Source of the DNA: JADFNB01 sp036397455
GTDB lineage: Bacteria > Gemmatimonadota > Gemmatimonadetes > Gemmatimonadales > GWC2-71-9
NCBI GenBank assembly: GCA_036397455.1
Contig: DASWIX010000042.1
Location: forward strand, 1-64,000
Direction of reading: 5' to 3'
DNA length: 64,000 nucleotides
Shown here: one piece after another, positions 1 through 8,500 of the stretch
Numbering within the stretch: position 1 is the stretch's first letter
Layout of the letters: each line of letters starts with the position of its first letter
The notes under the pieces: generated by a model
What the model was told of the DNA's origin: nothing
The model's database searches: none
The model's input: only the letters and a program-made list of their open reading frames with translations
Position numbers and translations under genes: made by a program

Positions 1-33
1 CGAACGGGTGCCGATCGGCACTTCCCCGCCGGT

Positions 34-876
34 TCACTCGTCGCCGGAAACGAACCGGCTGCGCCCGGCCGTTCCGGCGCGGCGCAACACCGACCACACC
101 CCCACCCCGCACAACGCACACAACCCGACCAACAACAACGGCTCCGCAAGCGGGCTCGGCCGGTCGACCGTGCCGCGACTCCACGGATGCAGGGCGGGCA
201 GCGTGGCCAACAGTACTGTCCCGCTCACCGCGGCGTGTCCGACGATGGCCGGCAGAATCGACCCGGTGCGCACCACCAACCAGCCGAACAGCAGGCCCGC
301 CGGAAGCGCCAGCGGACCCTCCCAGGTGAGCGCGTGGAACATGGCGAACAGCACCGCCGCGATCACCACCGCGCTGCCTGATGAAAGTCGGCCCGACAGC
401 CGGCGGAGCAGCCACCCTCGGAAAAACGCTTCCTCGGCAAGCGGCGCCAGCGCGACGACCAGCAGCATCACCCCGACGAGATTGCCGCCCGACACCGCCT
501 CGCTCGCCTGGTCGAGCACCAACCCCTCTCCGCCCGGGATCCACGTGGTGAGACCGATGGCGAGCGCGCTTCCCGCGACACAGACCAGCGCCAGCATCGG
601 CAGCGCACGCAGTGGGAACGAGCGGCTGGGATACCACTCGTCGAGCGGCACGGAACCGCCCCGCACGATAGCGCCGCTGACGATCGGCCACGCCACGATG
701 AGATCGATCAGCACCGCCACCCCATCGCTCAACTCGAGACCGAACGGCGCCAGACCCGCGATCGCCCGATCGACCAGGAACACCGCCGTCGCCGAGAATC
801 CGACCAGCAAGAGCGCCCGCCCGACCTCGACGCGAGCACGAGGGCCATCGACCGCCTGTGGGGTGCCCGGTTTCAT
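34..876 (-). CDS. CPBP family intramembrane metalloprotease
   Basis: A 280-residue polytopic membrane protein. It carries the CPBP/Abi (PF02517) signatures: an EExxxR motif (EEAFFR), a FxxxH motif (FAMFH) and a later His in GHAAVSG. These form the intramembrane metal site in this family, whose members process prenylated proteins or act as self-immunity and regulatory proteases; the substrate here is unknown. The position usually written HxxxN reads HxxxS. The start is set by an ATG preceded by a GGAGGGGAG-type ribosome binding site. It is divergent from a padR-type regulator and its promoter overlaps a CATATATG palindrome, so control by that regulator is inferred. Confidence 0.85.
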   Translation of the reverse strand: MKPGTPQAVDGPRARVEVGRALLLVGFSATAVFLVDRAIAGLAPFGLELSDGVAVLIDLIVAWPIVSGAIVRGGSVPLDEWYPSRSFPLRALPMLALVCVAGSALAIGLTTWIPGGEGLVLDQASEAVSGGNLVGVMLLVVALAPLAEEAFFRGWLLRRLSGRLSSGSAVVIAAVLFAMFHALTWEGPLALPAGLLFGWLVVRTGSILPAIVGHAAVSGTVLLATLPALHPWSRGTVDRPSPLAEPLLLVGLCALCGVGVWSVLRRAGTAGRSRFVSGDE

Positions 877-928
877 CTCCCCTCCCGATGCTCAGAGCCT
901 CCATTCAATATGGAACAAATGCATAGGT

Positions 929-957
929 CATATATGTATTTTCACGGCCCGTGTCAA
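929..957 (-). promoter_or_regulatory. Sigma-70-type promoter of the CPBP gene
   Basis: On the minus strand a perfect -35 TTGACA (957-952) is followed after 17 bases by TATATG (934-929). The -10 lies within the palindrome CATATATG (929-936), which resembles the half-sites of the padR-proximal operator. Transcription would start near 922, leaving a leader of about 45 bases. Confidence 0.6.
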
Positions 958-1093
958 GCTCTGGCCAGAATGACGACATCAAAAACCTCGAGCGCGCCGA
1001 ACGCTGTTTACAAATCGTAAATTATTATACCACAAGATATTAGCGTGCCTGACCGAGCGTGGTCACCCGTTCGAACGAGGGTCTCATAGCGCC

Positions 1094-1121
1094 TTGCACA
1101 TATCCATATGTGACTTATATA
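1094..1121 (+). promoter_or_regulatory. Promoter of the PadR regulator, predicting a leaderless transcript
   Basis: TTGCAC (1094-1099), a 16-base spacer and TATATA (1116-1121) form a sigma-70-like promoter. A start about 7 bases downstream falls at or beside the ATG at 1129, and no Shine-Dalgarno sequence precedes that ATG, so the message is probably leaderless. Confidence 0.45.
1097..1112. promoter_or_regulatory. Perfect palindrome, probable PadR operator
   Basis: CACATATCCATATGTG is a perfect 7-base inverted repeat with a 2-base centre, lying between the -35 and -10 of the padR promoter. PadR dimers bind AT-rich inverted repeats with ATGT/ACAT half-sites, and autorepression is the rule in the family. 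Occupancy here would block polymerase; the binding itself is inferred. Confidence 0.6.
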
Positions 1122-1128
1122 TTCACGC

Positions 1129-1509
1129 ATGTATCCGCACCAAGTCGAGGAACTGCTCCCGCTGACGCCGCTGTCCTATCACTTTCTGCTTGCCCTCGCC
1201 GACGGAGAAATGCACGGCTACGGGATCATCAAGCACGTGGAAGAGCAAACCGATGGGAAAATGAAGCCCGCCACCGGCGCGCTGTATCTCGCGGCGAAGC
1301 GGTTGCTGGAGGAAGGCCTCATTACCGAGTCGGAAGCGCGGCCCGATCCCGAGTTCGATGATCAACGTCGCAAGTACTATCGGCTCACCGAGCTGGGGCG
1401 CGCGGTCGCGGTCGCCGAGACGAAGCGGATGCTGCGGCTGGTAGGGATCGCGTTTCAGAAGCGGTTGGTGGAGGGCGCGCTCACGATCGAGGCACCGAGC
1501 GAGACGTAG
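1129..1509 (+). CDS. PadR family transcriptional regulator
   Basis: A 126-residue winged-helix protein of the PadR family. The N-terminal half matches the family pattern, with LTPLSYHFLLALADGEMHGY leading into helix H1/H2, a recognition helix around GALYLAAKRLLEEGLI, and a wing with RRKYYRLTELGRA. The short C-terminal helix (about residues 95-120) would form the dimer interface. The start follows from family alignment: LLPLTPLSYHFL must lie at the N-terminus and no other start fits. It has no ribosome binding site (see promoter). It is divergent from the CPBP protease gene, and control of both genes through the CATAT/ATATG sites is inferred. Confidence 0.93.
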   Translation: MYPHQVEELLPLTPLSYHFLLALADGEMHGYGIIKHVEEQTDGKMKPATGALYLAAKRLLEEGLITESEARPDPEFDDQRRKYYRLTELGRAVAVAETKRMLRLVGIAFQKRLVEGALTIEAPSET

Positions 1510-1518
1510 CGCGGGTCG

Positions 1519-1548
1519 CGGGGGGCCGGCACGGAAGCACGCCCCCCG
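1519..1548. terminator. Hairpin between convergent genes
   Basis: CGGGGGGC (1519-1526) pairs perfectly with GCCCCCCG (1541-1548) around a 14-base loop, between the stops of padR and of the aconitase X small subunit. There is no T-run on either side. It may act as a bidirectional transcription barrier. Confidence 0.45.
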
Positions 1549-1566
1549 GCCCACGCCGCCAGGCGT

Positions 1567-1974
1567 TCACGTCCGGGTTTCGATCACGCCGTCGGCCCCA
1601 ATGGTCAGCGACATGTCCGGGGTCAACTCCGCGAAATCCGCGCGCTCCAATGCGATCACGGGGAGCGGCCGGCCGTACAGCTCGTCCGCGACGATCGAGG
1701 CGAGTGCCACGAACGAATCGACGCCCACCGTGATGATGGCTGCCGGGGCGGTCCCCCGTCGAATCGCTTCGAGAAGCACCGCGGTGCTCGTGCTCGACCC
1801 CCGCGTCGACGGCACCGCGAGAACGCGTCCCGCCGCCGTCCGGCCCGACAGCGGATGCCGCCGGTCGATGATCTCGCCGGTGGCCGGATCGTACCCGCCC
1901 CAGAAGCTGAGCGGCTCACTCGATACCAGCAGCCGGCCTTGCGCCTGGCCCGGCATGACCGCGCGCCCCCGCAT
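1567..1974 (-). CDS. Aconitase X swivel-domain (small) subunit
   Basis: A 135-residue protein matching the AcnX swivel domain (DUF126): VMPGQAQGRLLVSSEPLSFW at the N-terminus, then GGYDPATGEIIDRRHPLSG, the core VPSTRGSSTS, and ITVGVDSFVALASIVADELY. It is the small subunit of two-subunit AcnX dehydratases. Characterised members act on cis-3-hydroxy-L-proline in bacteria or on mevalonate 5-phosphate in archaea. Its ATG overlaps the stop of the large-subunit gene as TGATG, so translation is coupled and a 1:1 complex is expected. Its substrate cannot be read from sequence. Confidence 0.9.
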   Translation of the reverse strand: MRGRAVMPGQAQGRLLVSSEPLSFWGGYDPATGEIIDRRHPLSGRTAAGRVLAVPSTRGSSTSTAVLLEAIRRGTAPAAIITVGVDSFVALASIVADELYGRPLPVIALERADFAELTPDMSLTIGADGVIETRT

Positions 1975-3233
1975 CACGCCGCCCACAGCGATTCGTCCCG
2001 CACGATGCGACCGTCGACCGCCGAGCGCACGCAATCTTCGAGACTGCCGAACGCGAGTTGTTTGCCGAGCAAGCCCGGTCCGTAGTAGGCGTACTTGGCC
2101 GAGTTGGTCATCAACGTGCCAACATCCGGCGGCAACATGGGACTCGTGAGAATACACGTGTCGACCGTGAGTTCGCCTCCGAACTCGATCACCGGTTTCA
2201 GCAACCCGGCCCGCTCGGCGATCAGCTTGACCGCGCGGCTGCACGTGATGAGTAGCCGCACCCGGTCGTGTCGCGTACGACGCTCGAGCAAGGGCGCCAG
2301 GCGCCGGAACTCGTCGAGCGAAAAGTGCGGACTGCCGAGCACCACCATGTCCAACCGATCCCCGGCGGCCGTGCTGAGCCCGTCGCGGGCGGCGCGAAGC
2401 CGCTCAACGGTCACGCGATGGTCTTCGTCTGGCATGCGCCCGCGGAGCGCCGCTGCTTCGGTCGGCGCCTCGGGTGTCACGCCGACCAGATGGAACAACG
2501 CCACCGCGCCCGACGACGCCATGGCCGCACCGAGCGCCTTGAGTTGGTCCTCGGACGGCGAGACCTCGAGCCCGGCGATCACGGCGACGCGATCGCGCGC
2601 GACCTGTCCGACCAGGTGGCCGAGCACCGGATAGAACGCGTCGTCGGCCTGCAACGCTCCCGGAATACCGTGCAAGCGGAACACGCACTCCCCGGCGCGG
2701 TTCTCGTCCAGATGCAATCCGGCCGCCGGCACCCGGCCGGTGATCGCGGCGCAGATGTCGAGCAGGTCGGGATACCGTTCGGTCCGCGCGCCCAGCACCG
2801 AGTTGGCGAACACGATGGCGCTCGATTCGCCCCAGGCGATCTGCTGGCCGAACCGGGGTCGCTCGGATTCCTGATACGGCGCACAGGTCCACGTCGCCTT
2901 GCAGCCCATCTGCTTGTACGCCTGCATCTGGCGATAGGCCTTGTCGGCCCATTCGGGCGGCACCGCCCACTCGCGCCAGCCGTGCGGATCGACGCCCGAG
3001 ACGTTGAGCGTGGTCGGCACGACGACCCGCGCGCCGTGGCCGGCGAGCCGCAGCGCGTAGTCGAGGGTCGCGTCGCCCATGTAGAGCGACGAGTCGACGT
3101 GCGCGGCGGTGATGTCCAGCAGGCGGTCGATACCCTGCACGGCCGCCATCCGCACAACGATCGACATGGCCATGCGGGCCGCCGGTCCTCCGCCCCCGTC
3201 GAGCAGGTGCCGATCGCGGTCGGTGAGCTGCAT
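1974..3233 (-). CDS. Aconitase X catalytic (large) subunit
   Basis: A 419-residue protein matching the AcnX catalytic domain (DUF521). Recognisable blocks are HVDSSLYMGDATLDYALRLA (about residues 45-64), VVPTTLNVSGVD (about 71-82), CAPYQ with Cys117, and a C-terminal block with DTCILTSP and MTNSAKYAYYGPGLLG. Several Cys residues (117, 161 and those in ITCSR and DTC) are candidate Fe or Fe-S ligands. The family dehydrates hydroxy acids. The gene starts 12 bases after the amidohydrolase stop and is followed with overlap by the swivel subunit. The permease and amidohydrolase upstream suggest catabolism of an imported amino- or hydroxy-acid; cis-3-hydroxyproline is only one candidate. Confidence 0.9.
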   Translation of the reverse strand: MQLTDRDRHLLDGGGGPAARMAMSIVVRMAAVQGIDRLLDITAAHVDSSLYMGDATLDYALRLAGHGARVVVPTTLNVSGVDPHGWREWAVPPEWADKAYRQMQAYKQMGCKATWTCAPYQESERPRFGQQIAWGESSAIVFANSVLGARTERYPDLLDICAAITGRVPAAGLHLDENRAGECVFRLHGIPGALQADDAFYPVLGHLVGQVARDRVAVIAGLEVSPSEDQLKALGAAMASSGAVALFHLVGVTPEAPTEAAALRGRMPDEDHRVTVERLRAARDGLSTAAGDRLDMVVLGSPHFSLDEFRRLAPLLERRTRHDRVRLLITCSRAVKLIAERAGLLKPVIEFGGELTVDTCILTSPMLPPDVGTLMTNSAKYAYYGPGLLGKQLAFGSLEDCVRSAVDGRIVRDESLWAA

Positions 3234-3245
3234 GCGGGGCTTCGG

Positions 3246-4226
3246 CTACAGACCGAGCAGTCGCGTGGCGTTTCCGCCGAGGATCTTCGCCTCGTCGGTC
3301 GCGTGCAGCCCCAGGCCGCGAATCGACGAAAGCATCTTCTCGATGCTGCCGATCTGGTGGGGATAATCGCTGCCGGCCAGGAGGTGATCGGGCCCGGCGA
3401 ACTCGAGCGCGAGCCGGAGCGCGGTCGGATCGAAGTTCACCGTGTCGTAGTAAAACCCTCGCAAGAACTCGCTGGGCGGTCTGCCGATGTGCTTGCGACA
3501 GTCGGCGAACGCCTCGTACCCCCGATCGAGCCGCTCCGCGAGGTACGGAATGGCGCCGCCCAGGTGGCCCAGCGCCCACTGGATGCCCGGAAACCGCTCG
3601 ACCACGCCGCTGAACACCAGGCCCGCGGCGGCGAGCGTGGTGTCGAACAGGAACCCGACCAGCGGCATGAGCCAATAGGATTCCATCGCCTCGACCCCGA
3701 CCGGATAGGTGGGGTGGATGTACAGCACGGTTCCTCGCTCGCTGGCGAGTTCGTAGAGCGGCCAGAACCGCTGGTCGTGCAACGCGACGCCGTTGACGTT
3801 GCTGTACAGCATGATGCCCGGCAGCCGCAATTCCTCGAGCACGCGTTTCGCCTCGCCGCGCGACGCCACCGCATCGTTCAGCGGCAGCGTGGCCAGCGCC
3901 GTATAGCGCTTGGGGTGGTCGGCCACGATCGCGGCCAGCGCGTCGTTGACCCGACGCGCCATCGCGACCGACGTCGCGGGCTGCTCGACCACGGTGCCCG
4001 GGGCGGTGAAACTCAGCACCTGCATGTCGACCCCGGCCTCGTCGAGCACTCGCGTCCGCACGACGACATCGCGGTGTCCCGGCACGATGACGTTCTCGTC
4101 TCCGGGCGAGTGCAGCACCGGATTCTCGGCGGTGTCGGTGGTGACCGTGATCCTGGTCGAATGCTCCCGCAAGGCCGCGATGTAGTCGAGCGGATAGAAG
4201 TGATTGTGGAAGTCGATGACGGTCAT
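3246..4226 (-). CDS. ACMSD-type amidohydrolase (PF04909)
   Basis: A 326-residue TIM-barrel metal-dependent hydrolase or decarboxylase. The metal and active-site motifs are present: DFHNHFYP near the N-terminus (HxH), YIHPTYP, GHLGGAIPYLAERLDRG and GSDYPHQIG with the final Asp. The length suits the ACMSD/gamma-resorcylate decarboxylase branch, which also contains hydratases and lactonases. No signal peptide is seen, so it is cytoplasmic. The ATG overlaps the stop of the upstream permease by 4 bases (ATGA). With the aconitase X subunits it should act on the same small-molecule pathway; the exact reaction is unknown. Confidence 0.85.
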   Translation of the reverse strand: MTVIDFHNHFYPLDYIAALREHSTRITVTTDTAENPVLHSPGDENVIVPGHRDVVVRTRVLDEAGVDMQVLSFTAPGTVVEQPATSVAMARRVNDALAAIVADHPKRYTALATLPLNDAVASRGEAKRVLEELRLPGIMLYSNVNGVALHDQRFWPLYELASERGTVLYIHPTYPVGVEAMESYWLMPLVGFLFDTTLAAAGLVFSGVVERFPGIQWALGHLGGAIPYLAERLDRGYEAFADCRKHIGRPPSEFLRGFYYDTVNFDPTALRLALEFAGPDHLLAGSDYPHQIGSIEKMLSSIRGLGLHATDEAKILGGNATRLLGL

Positions 4227-5536
4227 GCGCTCCGCTCGCGTGAAGGAGTGCGTCCCCAGAGATAGTATACCGGCGCGCCGGCGACGACGAGCAGCAGGCC
4301 TTCGAGGCTCTCGGCGGGATCGGTCACGACCTGGTTGAGGACGATCGCGAAGGACGACACCACGAAGATGGCCGGCAGCCACGGGTACCCCCACGCCGAG
4401 TAGGCGCGTTCCACGGCGCGGCGGCGCAGCAGGAACAGCCCGACCGTCATCAGCCCGAAGAAGATCCACTCGGTATAGACCACGCGGGTGAACAGCGCGC
4501 GGAAGGTGCCGGTCACGACGAGCACCGACGCCCACACGCCTTGGAGCACGAGGGCGCGATGGGGTGTCTGGAATTTCGGGTGCAGCACGCCGACCCAGCG
4601 AAACAGCAGGCCGTCCTGCGCCATCGAGTAGTACACGCGGGGGCCGGCCAGCACGATCCCGCTGAGCGCGCCGAAGGTCGAGAACATGACGATCCCCGAC
4701 ATCACCGCCCCACCGCCGAAGCCCAGCAGGCTGTCGGCCAGGTCGGCCGCGACGCGGGTGGATTGCGCCACCGCGTCGAGCGGCAGCACGTAGAGGTAGA
4801 CGGTGTTCATGGCGAGGTAGCTCACCGTGACGATCAGGGTGCCGAAGATGAGCGCGCGGGGAATGGTTCGTTCCGGCGCGATCGTCTCCTCCGCGTTGTA
4901 GGTGACCATGTGCCAGCCGCCGAACGCGAACAGGCCGGCGACCAACGCGGTCAGGAACCCTCCGAGCGTGATGCCGGCGTCGCCGCTCGCGCCGACGAAG
5001 TGGTCCGGAACGCGCCCACCGAGCAGGAACCCGGCGACGATGATCAGCACGATCGCCGCCAGCTTGCCCGCGGTAAACAGCGTCTGCACGCCGCTGCCGT
5101 GTTTCACGCCGGCATAGTTCACGGCCGACAGCAGGACGATGACGCCGACGGCGACGACCTTGGCACCGCCGTCACCGAGCGGCACGAAGAAGCCGGTGTA
5201 GCGCGCGAACACCACGGCAATCGCGGCGATGATCCCGGAGTGCATGCTCCAGAACATCGCCCAGCCCCACAGGAAACCGACCGGCGGGCCGAACGACTCG
5301 CGCAGGTAGACGTACACCCCACCGGTGCGGGTGAAGGTCGAGGCGAGTTCGGCGCAGACGAGCGCGCCGATGAGCGTGAGACCGCCGGAGACGAGCCAGA
5401 CCGCGAGCACGCCCGCCACCGACGGCACGCGGCCGGTGATCTCGGAGGGCTGCACGAAGATCGACGCCCCGATGATCGTGCCGACGACCATCGCGGTGGC
5501 ACGGGGCAGCCCCATGACGCGGCGAAATTCCGACAT
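4223..5536 (-). CDS. APC superfamily amino acid permease
   Basis: A 437-residue membrane protein with about 12 predicted helices. The N-terminal family signature GTIIGASIFVQPSEITG (compare GxxIGxGIFxxP) lies in the unwound first helix that binds the amino group of the substrate. Arg-rich cytoplasmic loops such as LLRRRAVER are visible. It belongs to the LAT/APA-like amino acid permeases. As the first gene of the minus-strand operon it probably imports the substrate handled by the downstream amidohydrolase and aconitase X subunits. Substrate identity is not evident. Confidence 0.85.
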   Translation of the reverse strand: MSEFRRVMGLPRATAMVVGTIIGASIFVQPSEITGRVPSVAGVLAVWLVSGGLTLIGALVCAELASTFTRTGGVYVYLRESFGPPVGFLWGWAMFWSMHSGIIAAIAVVFARYTGFFVPLGDGGAKVVAVGVIVLLSAVNYAGVKHGSGVQTLFTAGKLAAIVLIIVAGFLLGGRVPDHFVGASGDAGITLGGFLTALVAGLFAFGGWHMVTYNAEETIAPERTIPRALIFGTLIVTVSYLAMNTVYLYVLPLDAVAQSTRVAADLADSLLGFGGGAVMSGIVMFSTFGALSGIVLAGPRVYYSMAQDGLLFRWVGVLHPKFQTPHRALVLQGVWASVLVVTGTFRALFTRVVYTEWIFFGLMTVGLFLLRRRAVERAYSAWGYPWLPAIFVVSSFAIVLNQVVTDPAESLEGLLLVVAGAPVYYLWGRTPSRERSA

Positions 5537-5595
5537 AGGGCGGCAAAGATGGAGCGGAGGGTGCTACGGCGCGAGGGGCGCCTCGATAGCACGCC

Positions 5596-8500
5596 TCAGT
5601 TGCCCGGCCGGCGCGGTCTTCCGGCTTGCACGCCGATCTCGCGAATCCCTTCCGGCAACAGTGCCCACTGCTCGGGCGTGAGGACGGCCCTGACCGCGGC
5701 AACGCTGCGCCGCAGATTGATCCGCGCTTCCTGCAACTTGGGCTGAATCAGGGCCAGCAGGCCGCGTGGCTCGCGGTTCGTGCCGTACGCGTCGATCTCC
5801 GCCTTGAGTTCGGTCGCGAGACTGTCATTGGCCGCGACGAGCGAGTCCCTGATCGACTCGAGCGAGGCCACCTGCGGATCGGTGAGGTGCAGAGTGTCCC
5901 TGAACGCGAGGGCGATGGCCGCCGGATTGGGCAGTAACGATTCGAACCGCTCGAGAAACTCGTCGGGCGCCCTCACGAGACCCGCAACGCCGGCGAAGCC
6001 CCGTCCGCCTCCGAGCCCGCGGGCACCGCCGCGCAGCCGGTCGATCGTGTCGCGCTGGCGATCGGGCCCGAAGGAGAACCGTAGCTGGATGCCGATCTGG
6101 AAGGGCGCGCGCACCGCGGTCGCGGTCGCGCCGGTGGCGCCGAACCGCTCGTTCACCGCGTAGCGGAACATCCGCGCGACCGGATCGAAGCCCTCGACGA
6201 CAAGCAACGTCTCGTCGGGTCGCGCGCGGCCGCCCCACCCCTTGGCCCCCTGGGCGCCGTGCAGCAGCTCGTCGATCCCGCGCAGCAGGTTGACCGTGAC
6301 GGCGGAGACCGTGAGCCGGCCCGCCAACCTCAGGAACCGGGGACGCGCGTTCACCTGGAGATCGAACGCGCTCTGCCACGGCCCGACACAGCTGTTCCGC
6401 CGCGCGATCGCGCCCACCTGCCGCATGAGACAGGCGCGCGCGCCGCCCGACGTCACCGCGAGCAGCCGTGCCATGCCGTCCGCCACCGGATCGACGCCGC
6501 CCGCGCTCGGCGCGAACACGAACGCCCGGTCGTTGCGCGACCCGTCGCCGTTGATGTCCGCGCCGACCATCGGCGTGTACGGCGTGCCGGACGACACGCG
6601 TGCGATCGCGGTGACCTCCAGACCCGTCCCGAACGGATAGCCGACCGTGGCGAGAAATGCGTGGCGGCGTTCGTAGCTGCTGCGGCTCCACTCGCGTCGA
6701 TTGGGATTGCCGCCGGTCGTGGCCGATCCGAGACCGCCCGTCCCGCCACCGGACCCGCCGCGCCCGCCGAACGCGACCGACGTCGACGACTGGTCGCGCG
6801 CGTGCGACCAGGTATACGAGGTCTGCACCCGTATCCCGCCCCGGGTGAATCCGCTCAGCGAGACGGTCAGTTGTTTCGTGTCCGACGCGAGATCCGATCC
6901 GATCTGAAGCACCTGGCCGAACCCCGGATCGATGCGCGAGTCAGCGAGGCGCATCGCACCGCTCGCCGGCACGATGGCCGCGGTGGGCACGTACACCGCG
7001 CGGTTGCGCTCGGCCTGCAGGCGGAAATCGGGATCGGTATCGAGGTTGACGTCGGAAAACCCGTACTGGCTCGTCCCGCGCGCGTAGGCGGCGTCGACCG
7101 AGAGCCGCAACAGAGTCGAGAGCGCGCGCTGCGCGCCGAGCGACGCGCGCCACGCCTTGGGCGCGCCGAACGCGTCGTGGAACACCGTCGCGGTGGGCGT
7201 GCGGTCGGCCCGCGGGACGCCCGCGCCGCCTGGGGCGGCGAGACAGTCGTCCGGTATCGATGCCATGTTCTCCGCGAACGCGTTCCAGTCCGGCGCCGGC
7301 ACCGCTGGACCGATGCAGGTGAACTCCGTTTCCGCGTTGGCCAGCCCGGTTGCCGTCTGCGTCAACGTCACGAGCCCGAGCGGCAGCGGGCTGCGGAACG
7401 AGCCCGCCCCGCCGCGCACGATCCACGCCGGCGGCCTGCCCTGCCCGCCGCCTGCCGTCCAGGTGAAACCCACCCGCGGGCCAACGTACCATTCCGAGGG
7501 CAGCCGATCGGTGCGAAACCCGAGCGCCGAGTCGAGCGCGGCGTTGTAGAGCGGGGCGCGCCGGAACGACGAGTGCTCGAGCCGCAGTCCGTAGGTGAGT
7601 TGCAGAGCGGACGAGACGCGCCACGCGTCGCCGGCGTACGCGGCGAACTCGATGGCGTGCGACGCGCGCTCGGCCGGTACCAGCGTGCGGCGGAACGAGG
7701 CCGGCGTTCCCGATTCCAGCGCGTCGATCGACTGATAGGTGTACGTGCCGAGTCGATTCGATCCGCGCACCGAACTGGGACGCTGCACGGTCAGCTCGCC
7801 GCCGAACTTGAACCGGTGCGCGCCGCGTCCCGGCAACCACGACAAGTCGTTGGCGAGCTGGATCATCGATGCGTGCAATGTCGACGGCATGCCGGCGTTG
7901 CCGCCGAGTTGCAGCGTGCGCTGGCCGACCGATCCGTCGGGCAGCACCGACGCCACCTGCACTCGTCCCTGCGGGACGTAGGCGAGCGGATCGGCGTTCT
8001 GGCGCGACCGCGTCACGTAGACGCGCCCCTCGTTGATGATGTGCAACCCGATGCGCGACGCGAGGCTCGCCATCACGCCGCCCCCGCGACTTCCCGCCAC
8101 CCCGCCCGTTTCGGTCACACCGAGCCACGACACGCGGGTGGGATCCTGGCGGCTGCTTTGCCAGTCCCCGCGCAGCGTGAGCGTGTGGTTGGCGGACACG
8201 AGGTAGTCGAGCCGCGCGAGCGCCGCGAGGTTGTCGTTGGAGCGCGTGGCGCCGGTCCCGAGGTCCGTCGCCGCGCCGATCCGATCGGCCACGTCGAGGA
8301 ACCGTGCGACCGAGTCGGGCGACACGCCGAGCCTTTCGAGGTCGGCCGGAGTGGCGGTGGAAAGTGAGGTGAGGGGATCGGCCCGCAGGTTGCCCTGCGC
8401 CGAGACGTAGGCGAAGAGCCGGTTGGACACGATCGGCCCACCGATCCCGCCGCTCACGCGATGCTGGCTGAATCCCGCCGTGAACGCGGACGCCCGCTCG

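Noticed and set aside
2268..4265. A 665-codon plus-strand open frame opposite the aconitase X and amidohydrolase genes.
   Set aside because: Same shadow composition; the minus-strand genes have conserved motifs throughout.
4541..5746. A 401-codon plus-strand open frame opposite the permease gene.
   Set aside because: Glu/Arg/His-rich with no hydrophobic core or motif; the permease reading on the minus strand is unambiguous.
6259..8367. A 702-codon open frame on the plus strand opposite the TonB receptor gene.
   Set aside because: Its composition (Arg/His/Pro-rich, no domains) is that of an antisense shadow in GC-rich DNA, and the receptor on the other strand is full length and clearly coding.
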